From contig JAEUVX010000003.1 in the NCBI GenBank assembly GCA_016786615.1, forward strand, positions 1 to 64,000: a DNA stretch of 64,000 nt. Direction: 5' to 3'. This stretch comes from Flavipsychrobacter sp. (lineage in GTDB: Bacteria; Bacteroidota; Bacteroidia; Chitinophagales; Chitinophagaceae). Position 1 is the stretch's first letter. Each line of letters opens with the position of its first letter. Shown here in pieces: positions 26,509 to 34,115 of this stretch. The translations under genes were made by a program, and so were the position numbers. The notes beneath the pieces were generated by a model, which ran no database searches, was not told the origin of the DNA, and was given only the letters and a program-made list of their open reading frames with translations.

Positions 26509-27015
26509 ATGATACTTTCCGCAATAGTAGCTATATCAGATAATAACGCCATTGGCAGAGACAACCAGCTGCCTTGGCACTTGCCTGATGACCTGAAGTT
26601 TTTCAAACGCACAACACTTGGTAAGCCCATGCTGATGGGACGTAAAACTTTTGAATCACTTGGTGGTGTTTTGAAGAACAGGCTGCATATAGTTGTATCT
26701 CATCAAAGAGACTTACAATTACCTGAAGGTGTTTTGATGTATAATAGTATAGAACAAGGCATCTCCAGGATGGAAGCTGAAAATACGGAAGAAGGATTTA
26801 TAATAGGTGGCGGTGTTGTATTCGATAAGACAATGCACCTGATTGAGAGGCTATACCTTACACGTGTTCATACAACCATAGACGATGCGCATGCATTCTT
26901 TCCTCATATCAACCATGCACATTGGAAACTGGTATGGGAGGAAGAACATCAAGCAGATGAAAAACATGCTTTCGATTTCACATTTCAGCAATGGGAAAGA
27001 ATTAAGGAGATTTAA
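26509..27015 (+). CDS. folA: Dihydrofolate reductase
   Basis: FolA reduces dihydrofolate to tetrahydrofolate with NADPH. The 168-residue sequence shows AIVAISDNNAIGRDNQLPWHLPDDLKFF with the catalytic acid (Asp of LPDDL), LMGRKTFESLGG, IIGGGVVFDKT and YLTRVHTTIDDAHAFFP. It follows thyA, its metabolic partner. The stop TAA overlaps the ATG of the next gene (TAATG), implying translational coupling. Confidence 0.97.
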   Translation: MILSAIVAISDNNAIGRDNQLPWHLPDDLKFFKRTTLGKPMLMGRKTFESLGGVLKNRLHIVVSHQRDLQLPEGVLMYNSIEQGISRMEAENTEEGFIIGGGVVFDKTMHLIERLYLTRVHTTIDDAHAFFPHINHAHWKLVWEEEHQADEKHAFDFTFQQWERIKEI

Positions 27016-27401
27016 TGACCCCACACGCATTTAAGGAATACATTAAATACCGCTGGTATGCCAAAACGAGGCATGGCATACACTCACCATTTGTATATGC
27101 TTTTATTGATAATTGCCTTGGCATAAAATCAGCACTATCGCTGGAAGAACGCATCAATGCATATTTTGGTGATGTTGTGGAATGGATGAATGATAAGATT
27201 GAAATACAATCAACTAACAAACTATCTGTCAAAGCCATCAGAGGTATTCATGCTACCGCCCGGGCAACAAATCAATGGAATAAACTGGCACATAATACCG
27301 ATGATGTAATCATCAGTATAGACCTGCATAGTATCGGGCTACTTATTTACAATCCGGATATAAAAGAAAAGCAGCACTTTGTATTAAGGTATCCATTATA
27401 A
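27015..27401 (+). CDS. Internally deleted class I methyltransferase remnant
   Basis: The 128-residue protein carries both ends of a Bacteroidota methyltransferase family that is normally about 230-260 residues. The N terminus YIKYRWYAKTRHGIHSPFVY matches the family's HGxHSPFVY motif, and the C terminus IDLHSIGLLIYN...KEKQHFVLRY matches its closing strands. The central Rossmann part with the glycine-rich SAM loop and the DGNH block is missing. A stretch near 72-90 (IRGIHATARATNQWNKL) resembles the usual DDIHWS region, but the acidic pair is lost. It probably cannot bind SAM. An AAGGAG sequence at 27004-27009, rare in this genome type, lies 5 nt before the ATG, which overlaps the folA stop. It may be a decaying gene or a repurposed short protein. 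Confidence 0.7.
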   Translation: MTPHAFKEYIKYRWYAKTRHGIHSPFVYAFIDNCLGIKSALSLEERINAYFGDVVEWMNDKIEIQSTNKLSVKAIRGIHATARATNQWNKLAHNTDDVIISIDLHSIGLLIYNPDIKEKQHFVLRYPL

Positions 27402-27403
27402 AA

Positions 27404-27425
27404 AAGCCCCGCAATTGCGAGGCTT
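27404..27425. terminator. Hairpin terminator between convergent genes
   Basis: An 8-pair stem with one mismatch (27404-27412 against 27417-27425) has an AATT loop and A-rich flank on the left. It lies between the methyltransferase remnant and the leftward small protein gene. Confidence 0.65.
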
Positions 27426-27437
27426 ATATTTTATCAT

Positions 27438-27752
27438 TTAGTCTTTTTTCATAAAGCCTTTTAGCTTATCAAGGGCATCTTTAGTAGCATCTTGTGCTTT
27501 ATTGCCGAACTCATTCATTTTTTCACCGGCTTCTTTTGCAAAACCTTCCATATTCTCTTTTGCAGTTTCGGCCATATCTTTCATTTTATCCATAATACTT
27601 TCATCTTCAGTCAGAAAGTTATCTATCATACCATGCATCATTGGCGGCACTTTGCCTTTGATAAACTCTGCAATGGTTTGCACTGCTTTCAAAGCCTGTT
27701 CTTCATTCAGGCCTGCTTTCGCTTTCAATTGTTCAAGCAAATTGTTTTCCAT
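27438..27752 (-). CDS. Small helical cytoplasmic protein, unknown function
   Basis: A 104-residue protein without signal peptide or membrane segment. Residues 1-45 (LLEQLKAKAGLNEEQALKAVQTIAEFIKGKVPPMMHGMIDNFL) form a compact helical module like a repeat found in small Bacteroidota proteins. Residues 50-104 are an amphipathic, Lys/Glu-rich helix with an 11-residue-like rhythm (MAETAKENMEGFAKEAGEKMNEF) reminiscent of LEA or YtxH-type tails. A stress or membrane-surface role is possible but unsupported. It lies downstream of clpX on the same strand with a 31-bp gap. Confidence 0.7.
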   Translation of the reverse strand: MENNLLEQLKAKAGLNEEQALKAVQTIAEFIKGKVPPMMHGMIDNFLTEDESIMDKMKDMAETAKENMEGFAKEAGEKMNEFGNKAQDATKDALDKLKGFMKKD

Positions 27753-27783
27753 TTTCTAAGTATTATGGGGTTATGAAATTGTA

Positions 27784-29028
27784 TTAAGCTGCTTTCAGAT
27801 AATCAAGTTTTGAATGTTCCAGCATCTGCTTTGCATAATCGAGCGACAGGAAGAATACTTCTTCATTCTTTTCAGATGGCAGGTCGAACATAGCATCTGT
27901 AAGTATCATCTCACAAATAGCTCTTAAACCACGGCCACCCAGTTTGAACTGTACTGCTTTTTCTACCATGTAGTCCAATGCTGCGTCTTCTACTTCCAGC
28001 TTTACACCTTCGTATTCAAACAGTTTTTTGTACTGCTTGATGAGTGCATTTTTAGGCTCAGTCAATATGCGTTTCAGCGCGCTCGGATCAAGCGGGTTGA
28101 GGTATGTAACCACCGGCAAACGGCCTAATAATTCAGGTATCAAACCAAAAGTGCGCAAATCCTGAGCATTTACATACTGCAGCAGATTTGCCCTATCTAT
28201 ATCTTTCGTTGCTTTTATAGAATTGAAGCCTAATGCTGATGTTTGCACCCTGCGGGCAATCATTTTGTCAATACCTTCAAACGCACCGCCACATATAAAC
28301 AGGATGTTTTGTGTGTTCACTTTCACCATCTTCTGCTCAGGATGCTTACGGCCACCTTGCGGCGGTACCAATACTTCCGAGCCTTCCAATAACTTAAGCA
28401 TAGCCTGCTGCACACCTTCACCACTAACATCGCGTGTTATCGATGGGTTGTCACTCTTGCGACCTATTTTATCTATCTCATCTATATATACAATACCACG
28501 CTCAGCGGCAACAACGTCAAAATTGCAAGACTGCAGCAAACGGGATAATATACTTTCTACATCTTCGCCTACATAACCTGCCTCTGTAAATACGGTAGCA
28601 TCTACAATCGCAAAGGGCACTTGCAATAAACGTGCGATACTCTTTGCTAGTAATGTTTTACCTGTACCTGTTTCTCCCACCATTATGATGTTCGATTTTT
28701 CAATCTCAACATCATCCTGTGCTGGTTGCATCAGGCGTTTGTAGTGGTTATACATGGCAACAGCCATTACTTTTTTAGCATCATCCTGCCCTATTACGTA
28801 TTGATCAAGAAACGCTTTTATTTCGCGAGGTTTGTGTAGTTTATGTTGGTGGAGGTCGCTTTTAGAAGCCTGCGGCTTATTCATTTCACCATTTGCCTCC
28901 TGCAGCAGGTGGTGGGCATTCTCTATACACTGGTCGCAAATATTCCCCTTCATACCTGTGAAGAGGATATTTACATCACTCTCAGCACGGTCGCAAAAGG
29001 AACATTTTCTTTCGGTCTGCTTAGGCAT
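27784..29028 (-). CDS. clpX: ATP-dependent Clp protease ATP-binding subunit ClpX
   Basis: ClpX unfolds tagged proteins and feeds them to ClpP. The 414-residue chain starts with a C4 zinc-binding domain (CSFC...CDQC), followed by an AAA+ module: [20 protein letters not shown], Walker A GETGTGKT, Walker B VYIDEIDK, pore loop region [11 protein letters not shown], arginine-finger [13 protein letters not shown] and sensor 2 GGRGLRAI. The start ATG at 29028 gives [12 protein letters not shown]; the eight-residue extension to 29052 begins inside the promoter box. clpP is not in the window. A TACCTTTG box lies 21 nt upstream. Confidence 0.97.
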   Translation of the reverse strand: MPKQTERKCSFCDRAESDVNILFTGMKGNICDQCIENAHHLLQEANGEMNKPQASKSDLHQHKLHKPREIKAFLDQYVIGQDDAKKVMAVAMYNHYKRLMQPAQDDVEIEKSNIIMVGETGTGKTLLAKSIARLLQVPFAIVDATVFTEAGYVGEDVESILSRLLQSCNFDVVAAERGIVYIDEIDKIGRKSDNPSITRDVSGEGVQQAMLKLLEGSEVLVPPQGGRKHPEQKMVKVNTQNILFICGGAFEGIDKMIARRVQTSALGFNSIKATKDIDRANLLQYVNAQDLRTFGLIPELLGRLPVVTYLNPLDPSALKRILTEPKNALIKQYKKLFEYEGVKLEVEDAALDYMVEKAVQFKLGGRGLRAICEMILTDAMFDLPSEKNEEVFFLSLDYAKQMLEHSKLDYLKAA

Positions 29029-29049
29029 TAGTTGCAATAGTTTAGTCTG

Positions 29050-29057
29050 CAAAGGTA
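29050..29057 (-). promoter_or_regulatory. TAnnTTTG -7 box for clpX
   Basis: TACCTTTG on the minus strand, ending 21 nt before ATG 29028. Confidence 0.6.
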
Positions 29058-29177
29058 CAACTAATTAGATAAACGGTTATGCATAGTCACTACTTCATTT
29101 CATATCAGTTCCCCCGCTAAGGTTTAATTTTTGAGTGGAGTAAATAATTATCCGCCACATAATTAACTTGCACTGTT

Positions 29178-31658
29178 ATGCCATCATTATTTGCCAGCCA
29201 ACAAGGAAACATGCGTTTTGCAGACATTATTCTGCCGCTAAACCTACCTCAGGCACTTACTTACGGCATCCCTCACGAAATACAACCATTATTGCAGGAA
29301 GGCATGAGGGTAGAAGTATCTCTTGGCAGAAACAAGTTATACTCCGGCATTGTAGGTCGTTTACATAATGACAAACCTGAAGCTTATGAAGTAAAACCTA
29401 TTAAAAGCATTATTGACGAACAACCAATTGTGAATAAGACACAGCTGTCATTCTGGCAATGGATAGGTAATTATTATGCTGCTGCACCGGGAGAAGTTAT
29501 GCAATCAGCTTTGCCATCTCACCTGAAGCTGATAGGGGAAACTACGCTGAAATGGGCACCGGTGCATGATGACGTTGTATATGAATGGAGTAACGAAACC
29601 TATCCTGCCGCAGAGGCACTTGAAATGCGCAAAGAACTAACTATCAGCGATTTGCGAGGCATTGTAGGCGGCAGGCATCTGAGCTCTGTACTTAATGAGC
29701 TGATTGAAAAAGAGGTAGTGCAGATTATTGACGAACTGGAACCGGCGTACAAACCAAAAACTGAACGTGTAATAACACTATCCCGCATATACGACAGCGA
29801 GGAAGGTTTGCATAAATTATTTGATGAACTGCAACGTGCCCCCCGCCAGTTGGATGTGTTGATGGCATATACGGAGCTGAGCAGAAAAAACAAAGTCGTT
29901 CGCCAGTATGATTTGCTGGAACGCAGCGGTGCTACTGCAGCACAAATAAAAACACTTGCCGATAAAGGCATCTTCCGTATTGAAGAACGGGATACCGACA
30001 GACTGCAATACAATGGAGAATCGGTAAATAAGGGGATTGAATTTACACCTGCACAACAATTAGCTTATGAAGAACTGAATACAGGGCTGAATGAAAAAAA
30101 TGTTGCGTTGTTGCAAGGGGTTACCGGCAGTGGCAAAACACTCATCTATATCCATAAAATCAAAGAATGTATCGCCGAAGGTAAACAGGCCGTTTTTTTG
30201 TTGCCTGAAATAGGGCTGACAACACAATTGGTAAGCAGGTTATATGCTTATTTCGGGGAAGAACTGGGCGTATATCATTCTCGTTTCAGTAATAACGAAC
30301 GGGTGGAAATATGGGAAAAAGTACGAACAGGCAAATACAAAGTTGTGATTGGTCCCCGTTCTGCACTTTGGCTGCCATATCAGCAATTAGGTTTGATTAT
30401 AGCCGATGAAGAACATGATGGCTCTTATAAACAAAAAGACCCTGCACCACGTTTCCATGCCCGCGATGCAGCCATTTACCTCGCATCGTTGCACAAAGCT
30501 AAAACCATACTTGGCTCAGCAACCCCTTCAATAGAGAGTCTGTACAATGCCAGACAAGGCAAATATGCCTATATACAACTGAAAGAGCGGTATATGGGCG
30601 TAAAAATGCCTGCCATTGAAATGATTAATGCAGCAACTCTTGAGCAGTTTCGTCAGCAGGGTATTAAATTGATTACCCCTGATTTATATAAAGCAATATC
30701 AGATACACTGGATAAAGGCAAACAAGTAATACTGTTTCAAAACCGCAGAGGGTATGCACCATTCCAGTTATGTACTATGTGCGGTTGGGTTCCGCAATGT
30801 AAAAACTGTGCGGTTTCACTTACCTACCATAAAAGCACAGATAAGCTACACTGTCATTACTGCGGCCAGCGGTCAGCCATAATTCACACTTGCCCATCGT
30901 GCGGCAGCAATCGCATACAAAGCAAGAGTTTTGGTACTGAAAAGATAGAGGAAGAAATACAAACACTCTTCCCAAAAGCACGTACTGCACGGATGGATAT
31001 AGATACCATGCGTGGAAAGCAAAATATGTCGCAATTGCTTGATGATGTAGAAAAACATAAAATAGACATACTCATCGGTACTCAGATGGTTGTGAAAGGA
31101 TTGGATTTTGCAGGAGTATCATTGGTTGGCATCCTCAGCTCAGACAGCCTGTTGAGCTATCCTGATTTCAGGGTTAATGAACGTGCATTCCAGCTAATGG
31201 AGCAGGTGAGCGGGCGTGCCGGCAGAACTGACGGAGCTGGCAAAGTGATAATTCAAGGCCACAACCTCACACACCCGGTTTTGCAATGGGTGAAAGAACA
31301 CGATGTAGATGCATTCTATGAACAGGAAATTAAATACAGGGAATATTTTGCATATCCGCCATTTGCAAGGCTTATAAAAATAACTTTCAAACATAAAGAC
31401 GAACCCAAAGCTATTGAAGCCGCCATTCGTATGGCACAAGCAATATCTTCATCACACGGCATATCCGTTCAGGGACCTGTACCAGCATTAGTACCACGTA
31501 TCCGTAATCAATACATTCAGGAAGTATGGATTAAATGCCAAAGGGATAATAAAATATTAGATACAATCAAACACCTGATAATAACAGAAAAAAGAAATAT
31601 TACAGGCGAACGTGGTAACAGCTCATTACAGATAATCATTGATATTGATCCGCAATAA
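29178..31658 (+). CDS. priA: Primosomal protein N' (PriA helicase)
   Basis: PriA restarts collapsed replication forks by recognising D-loops and loading the primosome. The 826-residue protein has the N-terminal 3'-DNA-binding domain (ADIILPLNLPQALTYGIP), a winged helix, Walker A GVTGSGKTLIY near residue 312, DEEH box, the inserted zinc-binding region with paired cysteines (CTMCGW, CKNC, CHYCGQ, CPSCGS), the GTQMVVKGLDF helicase motif V, and QVSGRAGR motif VI. The length is slightly above E. coli PriA (732), as in other Bacteroidota. ATG 29178 was kept; MRFADII at 29211 is an alternative. It ends in a shared terminator. Confidence 0.96.
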   Translation: MPSLFASQQGNMRFADIILPLNLPQALTYGIPHEIQPLLQEGMRVEVSLGRNKLYSGIVGRLHNDKPEAYEVKPIKSIIDEQPIVNKTQLSFWQWIGNYYAAAPGEVMQSALPSHLKLIGETTLKWAPVHDDVVYEWSNETYPAAEALEMRKELTISDLRGIVGGRHLSSVLNELIEKEVVQIIDELEPAYKPKTERVITLSRIYDSEEGLHKLFDELQRAPRQLDVLMAYTELSRKNKVVRQYDLLERSGATAAQIKTLADKGIFRIEERDTDRLQYNGESVNKGIEFTPAQQLAYEELNTGLNEKNVALLQGVTGSGKTLIYIHKIKECIAEGKQAVFLLPEIGLTTQLVSRLYAYFGEELGVYHSRFSNNERVEIWEKVRTGKYKVVIGPRSALWLPYQQLGLIIADEEHDGSYKQKDPAPRFHARDAAIYLASLHKAKTILGSATPSIESLYNARQGKYAYIQLKERYMGVKMPAIEMINAATLEQFRQQGIKLITPDLYKAISDTLDKGKQVILFQNRRGYAPFQLCTMCGWVPQCKNCAVSLTYHKSTDKLHCHYCGQRSAIIHTCPSCGSNRIQSKSFGTEKIEEEIQTLFPKARTARMDIDTMRGKQNMSQLLDDVEKHKIDILIGTQMVVKGLDFAGVSLVGILSSDSLLSYPDFRVNERAFQLMEQVSGRAGRTDGAGKVIIQGHNLTHPVLQWVKEHDVDAFYEQEIKYREYFAYPPFARLIKITFKHKDEPKAIEAAIRMAQAISSSHGISVQGPVPALVPRIRNQYIQEVWIKCQRDNKILDTIKHLIITEKRNITGERGNSSLQIIIDIDPQ

Positions 31659-31661
31659 AAA

Positions 31662-31682
31662 AGGGGCTCTGATAGAGCCCCT
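31662..31682. terminator. Bidirectional hairpin terminator
   Basis: A perfect 9-bp stem (31662-31670 and 31674-31682) has a 3-nt loop between priA and the leftward ferritin-like gene. The A-run on its left gives the minus-strand transcript a U-tract. Confidence 0.8.
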
Positions 31683-31704
31683 GTAATATATTTTGCTATA
31701 ACTG

Positions 31705-32520
31705 CTAATTGGTAATAAACGGATTAATAAATTGCAACCCGTCAACTTCCAGCATCGGCTCATCAAATGCCTCAGTTGCTGCACTGGCAGATATATCGAA
31801 ACCATTGATACCAACTGTCGTCTGATTAAGCTGTTTTGTATTGTCCTCTATCTGGTAAGCTTTTCTTATCTCCCCTATTATTGAATTAGCTTCTGTTCCT
31901 GTAACCCATGGCATCATATTCACACCAAGGTTACGACGCAGCATCCTTACGTGTGCGGCGTGGCGGGCATTGGTCGTGGCTATATTAATAGCATCGATAC
32001 GGAATGCCTTATTTGTCAATAAATTCTTTGTACTATCCAGATACATACGTACTCCTGCATCTTCAATAGCATGTGCTAATGACAGGAATGTATTGTAGTC
32101 TGTAAATACTTTCGATATTGCGCCTTTTACAGAAAAATCAAACAGATTCTTTTTAGGAACTGCATTATTAGTTGCATTCAGGTAAAATATCCAGTATGCT
32201 ACATGAGCATCTTTATCTTTTTTTATTTTTTCAAAAGCGCTGACATCCGATGCCGGAATAAGGCCTGGCACCATTAATGCCTGCCTGTAAAAATCGGCCT
32301 GCATATAGCCCAGTTTCAATACATACACAATAGCCTCAGCAAGCACATCGGTAGTTTTAGCCTGTGCTTTGTTTGCCCACAAAGATGATACGGCAAACGG
32401 TGTAGCAACTGCTGCAATTTTTAATCCGAAGTTTTTAAGTATATCTCTCCTGTCTGCTTTATTCTCAAAAACTTCTGGCGATGCTTTACTTACTTCATTT
32501 AATATATCTGTCAGTTTCAT
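31705..32520 (-). CDS. Exported ferritin-like domain protein (second of a pair)
   Basis: A 271-residue protein with a ferritin-like four-helix core. A twin-arginine-like stretch DRRDILKNFG at residues 23-32 precedes a hydrophobic segment and an ANKAQA cleavage-like site near residue 54, consistent with Tat export. Helices with spaced acidic and His residues follow (VYVLKLGYMQADFYRQAL, DAHVAYWIFYL, LSLAHAIEDAGVRMYL, NARHAAHVRMLRRNLG). Family members are often annotated as ferritin-like; iron storage is not shown for them. It follows the other ferritin-like gene by 11 bp on the same strand, with tatA divergent just beyond. Confidence 0.82.
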   Translation of the reverse strand: MKLTDILNEVSKASPEVFENKADRRDILKNFGLKIAAVATPFAVSSLWANKAQAKTTDVLAEAIVYVLKLGYMQADFYRQALMVPGLIPASDVSAFEKIKKDKDAHVAYWIFYLNATNNAVPKKNLFDFSVKGAISKVFTDYNTFLSLAHAIEDAGVRMYLDSTKNLLTNKAFRIDAINIATTNARHAAHVRMLRRNLGVNMMPWVTGTEANSIIGEIRKAYQIEDNTKQLNQTTVGINGFDISASAATEAFDEPMLEVDGLQFINPFITN

Positions 32521-32531
32521 CTGGTACTTAA

Positions 32532-33221
32532 TTAATATTTAGGTAAATAAATGCCTGAGATAGCTTTTTTGAAAAATTTACGTGTGATATCAAGAGAGCT
32601 ATGCGGGTCTTGTGATACCTCTTTACCGTCATTGTCAGTTTTTTCAGCAAAAGTTCCCGGTGTTATCAGGTCATTAATTGTTGCAGAGTGTCGTGCATCA
32701 ACAACAGTCATTTTACTCAAATAAACAAGATGCGTTTCCGAAGTAATCACTTTACATATACCGTTAAGCCCTGCCACTACTACTTCCTCAATAAATTTGG
32801 CTTTTGCCCAAACACTGTCTTTCAATGAAAAGTCTATTGAACTCCAGTCATTTTCCAAAGTAGGTATAGCATCCGGGCCAAGGTAGTTTTTCAGTACTTC
32901 CCTATGCACTATTTCGTGGTCTCTGATAGCAGTAAATATACCTTTATCAGTATTTGTCATTCCCGGATATGGATTTTTCAGCACATCTGTGTAGAATGCC
33001 GCTTCCAGTTGCTGTAATAAATATGCATAATTTAAGAGACCAGTATCGCTTGAGCCCAGTTCAATTGCACCCTCTTCAGGAACGGGTGCATCTTCTTCTT
33101 TTTTACAAGATGCCATCAATATACCCGCGCCTGCAATGGCACCCGCGTAATTCAAAAACTTTCTGCGCGACAATGACGCAGTTTCCTGCGCTATCTGATC
33201 TTGCGTTCTTACTTCTTTCAT
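32532..33221 (-). CDS. Tat-exported ferritin-like lipoprotein
   Basis: A 229-residue protein with both a twin-arginine motif (SRRKFLNYAG, residues 18-27) and a lipobox (LMASC, Cys near 39), so it is predicted to leave by Tat and be lipid-anchored. The mature region has ferritin-like helices with metal-ligand candidates: YLLQQLEAAFY, IRDHEIVHREVLKNYL, AKFIEEVVVAGLNG and VVDARHSATINDL. The E-x-x-H pair in DHEIVHREV is typical of di-iron carboxylate helices. It is the first gene of a two-gene leftward unit with the second ferritin-like protein. A divergent tatA gene, coding for the translocase component it needs, lies about 250 bp away. Confidence 0.86.
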   Translation of the reverse strand: MKEVRTQDQIAQETASLSRRKFLNYAGAIAGAGILMASCKKEEDAPVPEEGAIELGSSDTGLLNYAYLLQQLEAAFYTDVLKNPYPGMTNTDKGIFTAIRDHEIVHREVLKNYLGPDAIPTLENDWSSIDFSLKDSVWAKAKFIEEVVVAGLNGICKVITSETHLVYLSKMTVVDARHSATINDLITPGTFAEKTDNDGKEVSQDPHSSLDITRKFFKKAISGIYLPKY

Positions 33222-33272
33222 AAGTAGCTTATTACAAAAATTTTGCCAGTATATCTATAAAAATACAAACAA

Positions 33273-33291
33273 TGAGGCTATATCCGCCTCA
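33273..33291. repeat. Short inverted repeat between divergent ferritin-like and tatA genes
   Basis: A 6-bp GC-containing inverted repeat (33273-33278 and 33286-33291) with a 7-nt spacer, about 50 bp upstream of the ferritin-like gene start. It may be an operator or a leader hairpin. Confidence 0.4.
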
Positions 33292-33345
33292 ATGGGGACA
33301 CAGTCTTATTCATAGTACCTAGTAAATCTAATATATGTATTCTGT

Positions 33346-33412
33346 TTTTCACAGCCTGAAGGCATAAAAATTTCGCTTTCTTTGCAATATTATTCGTTTA
33401 GGGCTGTGAAAA
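33346..33412. repeat. 11-bp inverted repeat upstream of tatA
   Basis: The arms at 33346-33356 and 33402-33412 are perfect reverse complements with a 45-nt spacer. The left arm can instead pair locally (GCC-TGAA-GGC at 33354-33363), so two mutually exclusive hairpins are possible in a tatA leader, or it could be a protein-binding site. Confidence 0.45.
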
Positions 33413-33472
33413 TGCCCGACAATGAATAGTATATTTATTTTGAATTATATGATTGATAATAAAATAAGCAGC

Positions 33473-33661
33473 ATGTCATTACTACTTTCTGTACCCGGAG
33501 TGTGGGAAATCATTATTATTCTGGTAATAGTAATCGTGTTATTCGGAGCTAAAAAGATACCCGGTTTGGCAAAAGGTTTAGGGCAAAGTGTAAAGGAATT
33601 TAACGACGCGAAAAAAGAAGGTAAGGCTGAAGAAAAAGAAGATTCTGCTACAAAACCCTAA
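33473..33661 (+). CDS. tatA: Sec-independent translocase subunit TatA/TatE
   Basis: A short TatA: one N-terminal membrane helix (VWEIIIILVIVIVLFGA), the FGAKKIPGLAKGLGQSVKEFNDA amphipathic helix with the family's Phe-Gly hinge, and a charged tail. TatA oligomers form the passage for folded proteins carrying twin-arginine signals. ATG 33473 (MSLLLSVPG) gives 62 residues and starts at the usual point just before the membrane helix after an A-rich leader; in-frame ATGs at 33422 and 33449 are possible. Its neighbours on the other strand include a strong Tat substrate. tatC is not in the window. The stop overlaps the facing ORF by 4 bp. Confidence 0.9.
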   Translation: MSLLLSVPGVWEIIIILVIVIVLFGAKKIPGLAKGLGQSVKEFNDAKKEGKAEEKEDSATKP

Positions 33662-33903
33662 TTTTTGTTGCAAGCAAAAACAAATGGGGTAACATTAATA
33701 CGTTCCCGAAGGGCTACATTCACTTTTCTTGGATCTTTTATCAGCTTATATCGCTGTAAATCAGCTATTTCAATATGTTTAGCATATAATTTATGTATTG
33801 AAACATGCCTCAGAAATCCGGACAGGAAAATAGCTGTATTGACATCAGATGCGATGATATCATGCCTGTAATGTATCCATACTTTATGCTGTCCGCCCCA
33901 CAT
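33658..33903 (-). CDS. Small protein of unknown function
   Basis: An 81-residue reading frame with normal-looking codon choice for this window and no signal peptide. The sequence is basic and His-rich (YRHD, RHVSIHKLYAKHIEIADLQRY), ending in RERINVTPFVFACNKN. I do not recognise a family. An opposite-strand ORF of 68 codons covers most of it but looks less protein-like. It overlaps the tatA stop by 4 bp and lies 30 bp downstream of the small lipoprotein gene on the same strand, which could make a two-gene unit. Confidence 0.45.
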   Translation of the reverse strand: MWGGQHKVWIHYRHDIIASDVNTAIFLSGFLRHVSIHKLYAKHIEIADLQRYKLIKDPRKVNVALRERINVTPFVFACNKN

Positions 33904-33933
33904 AATTTCAGATAGTTTATCTTAAACCCGGTA

Positions 33934-34074
33934 TCAATGAAAACGCTTTGGCGATTTATGTACCCTGTTAATATCGGATCCACAACCACAGCCCTTGCCG
34001 CTTGCACAACTGTCAATCAGTATCATTAGCCCGCCCAATAATAACAAGTAAACAAAGTTTTTGTTTCTTTTCAT
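33934..34074 (-). CDS. Short Cys/Gly-rich lipoprotein
   Basis: A 46-residue lipoprotein precursor. MKRNKNFVYLLLLGGLMILIDSC is a signal peptide with lipobox LIDSC, so only about 24 residues remain after processing. The mature part contains a compact CASGKGCGCGSD cluster and a basic end (HKSPKRFH). The internal Cys-Gly-Cys could bind a metal or form disulfides. ATG 34074 was chosen because the extension to 34116 precedes the signal peptide and overlaps the N-terminal region of the divergent glycosyltransferase. No function can be given. Confidence 0.6.
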   Translation of the reverse strand: MKRNKNFVYLLLLGGLMILIDSCASGKGCGCGSDINRVHKSPKRFH

Positions 34075-34115
34075 GTTTGCTGCATCTACTTTTGTAAAGT
34101 TAAGTATTCTGACCA

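Noticed and set aside
33665-33871. 68-codon plus-strand frame facing the small protein at 33658-33903
   Set aside because: It starts right at the tatA stop, and its composition is poorer than the minus-strand frame. Neither has a known family, so I listed only the minus-strand one with low confidence.
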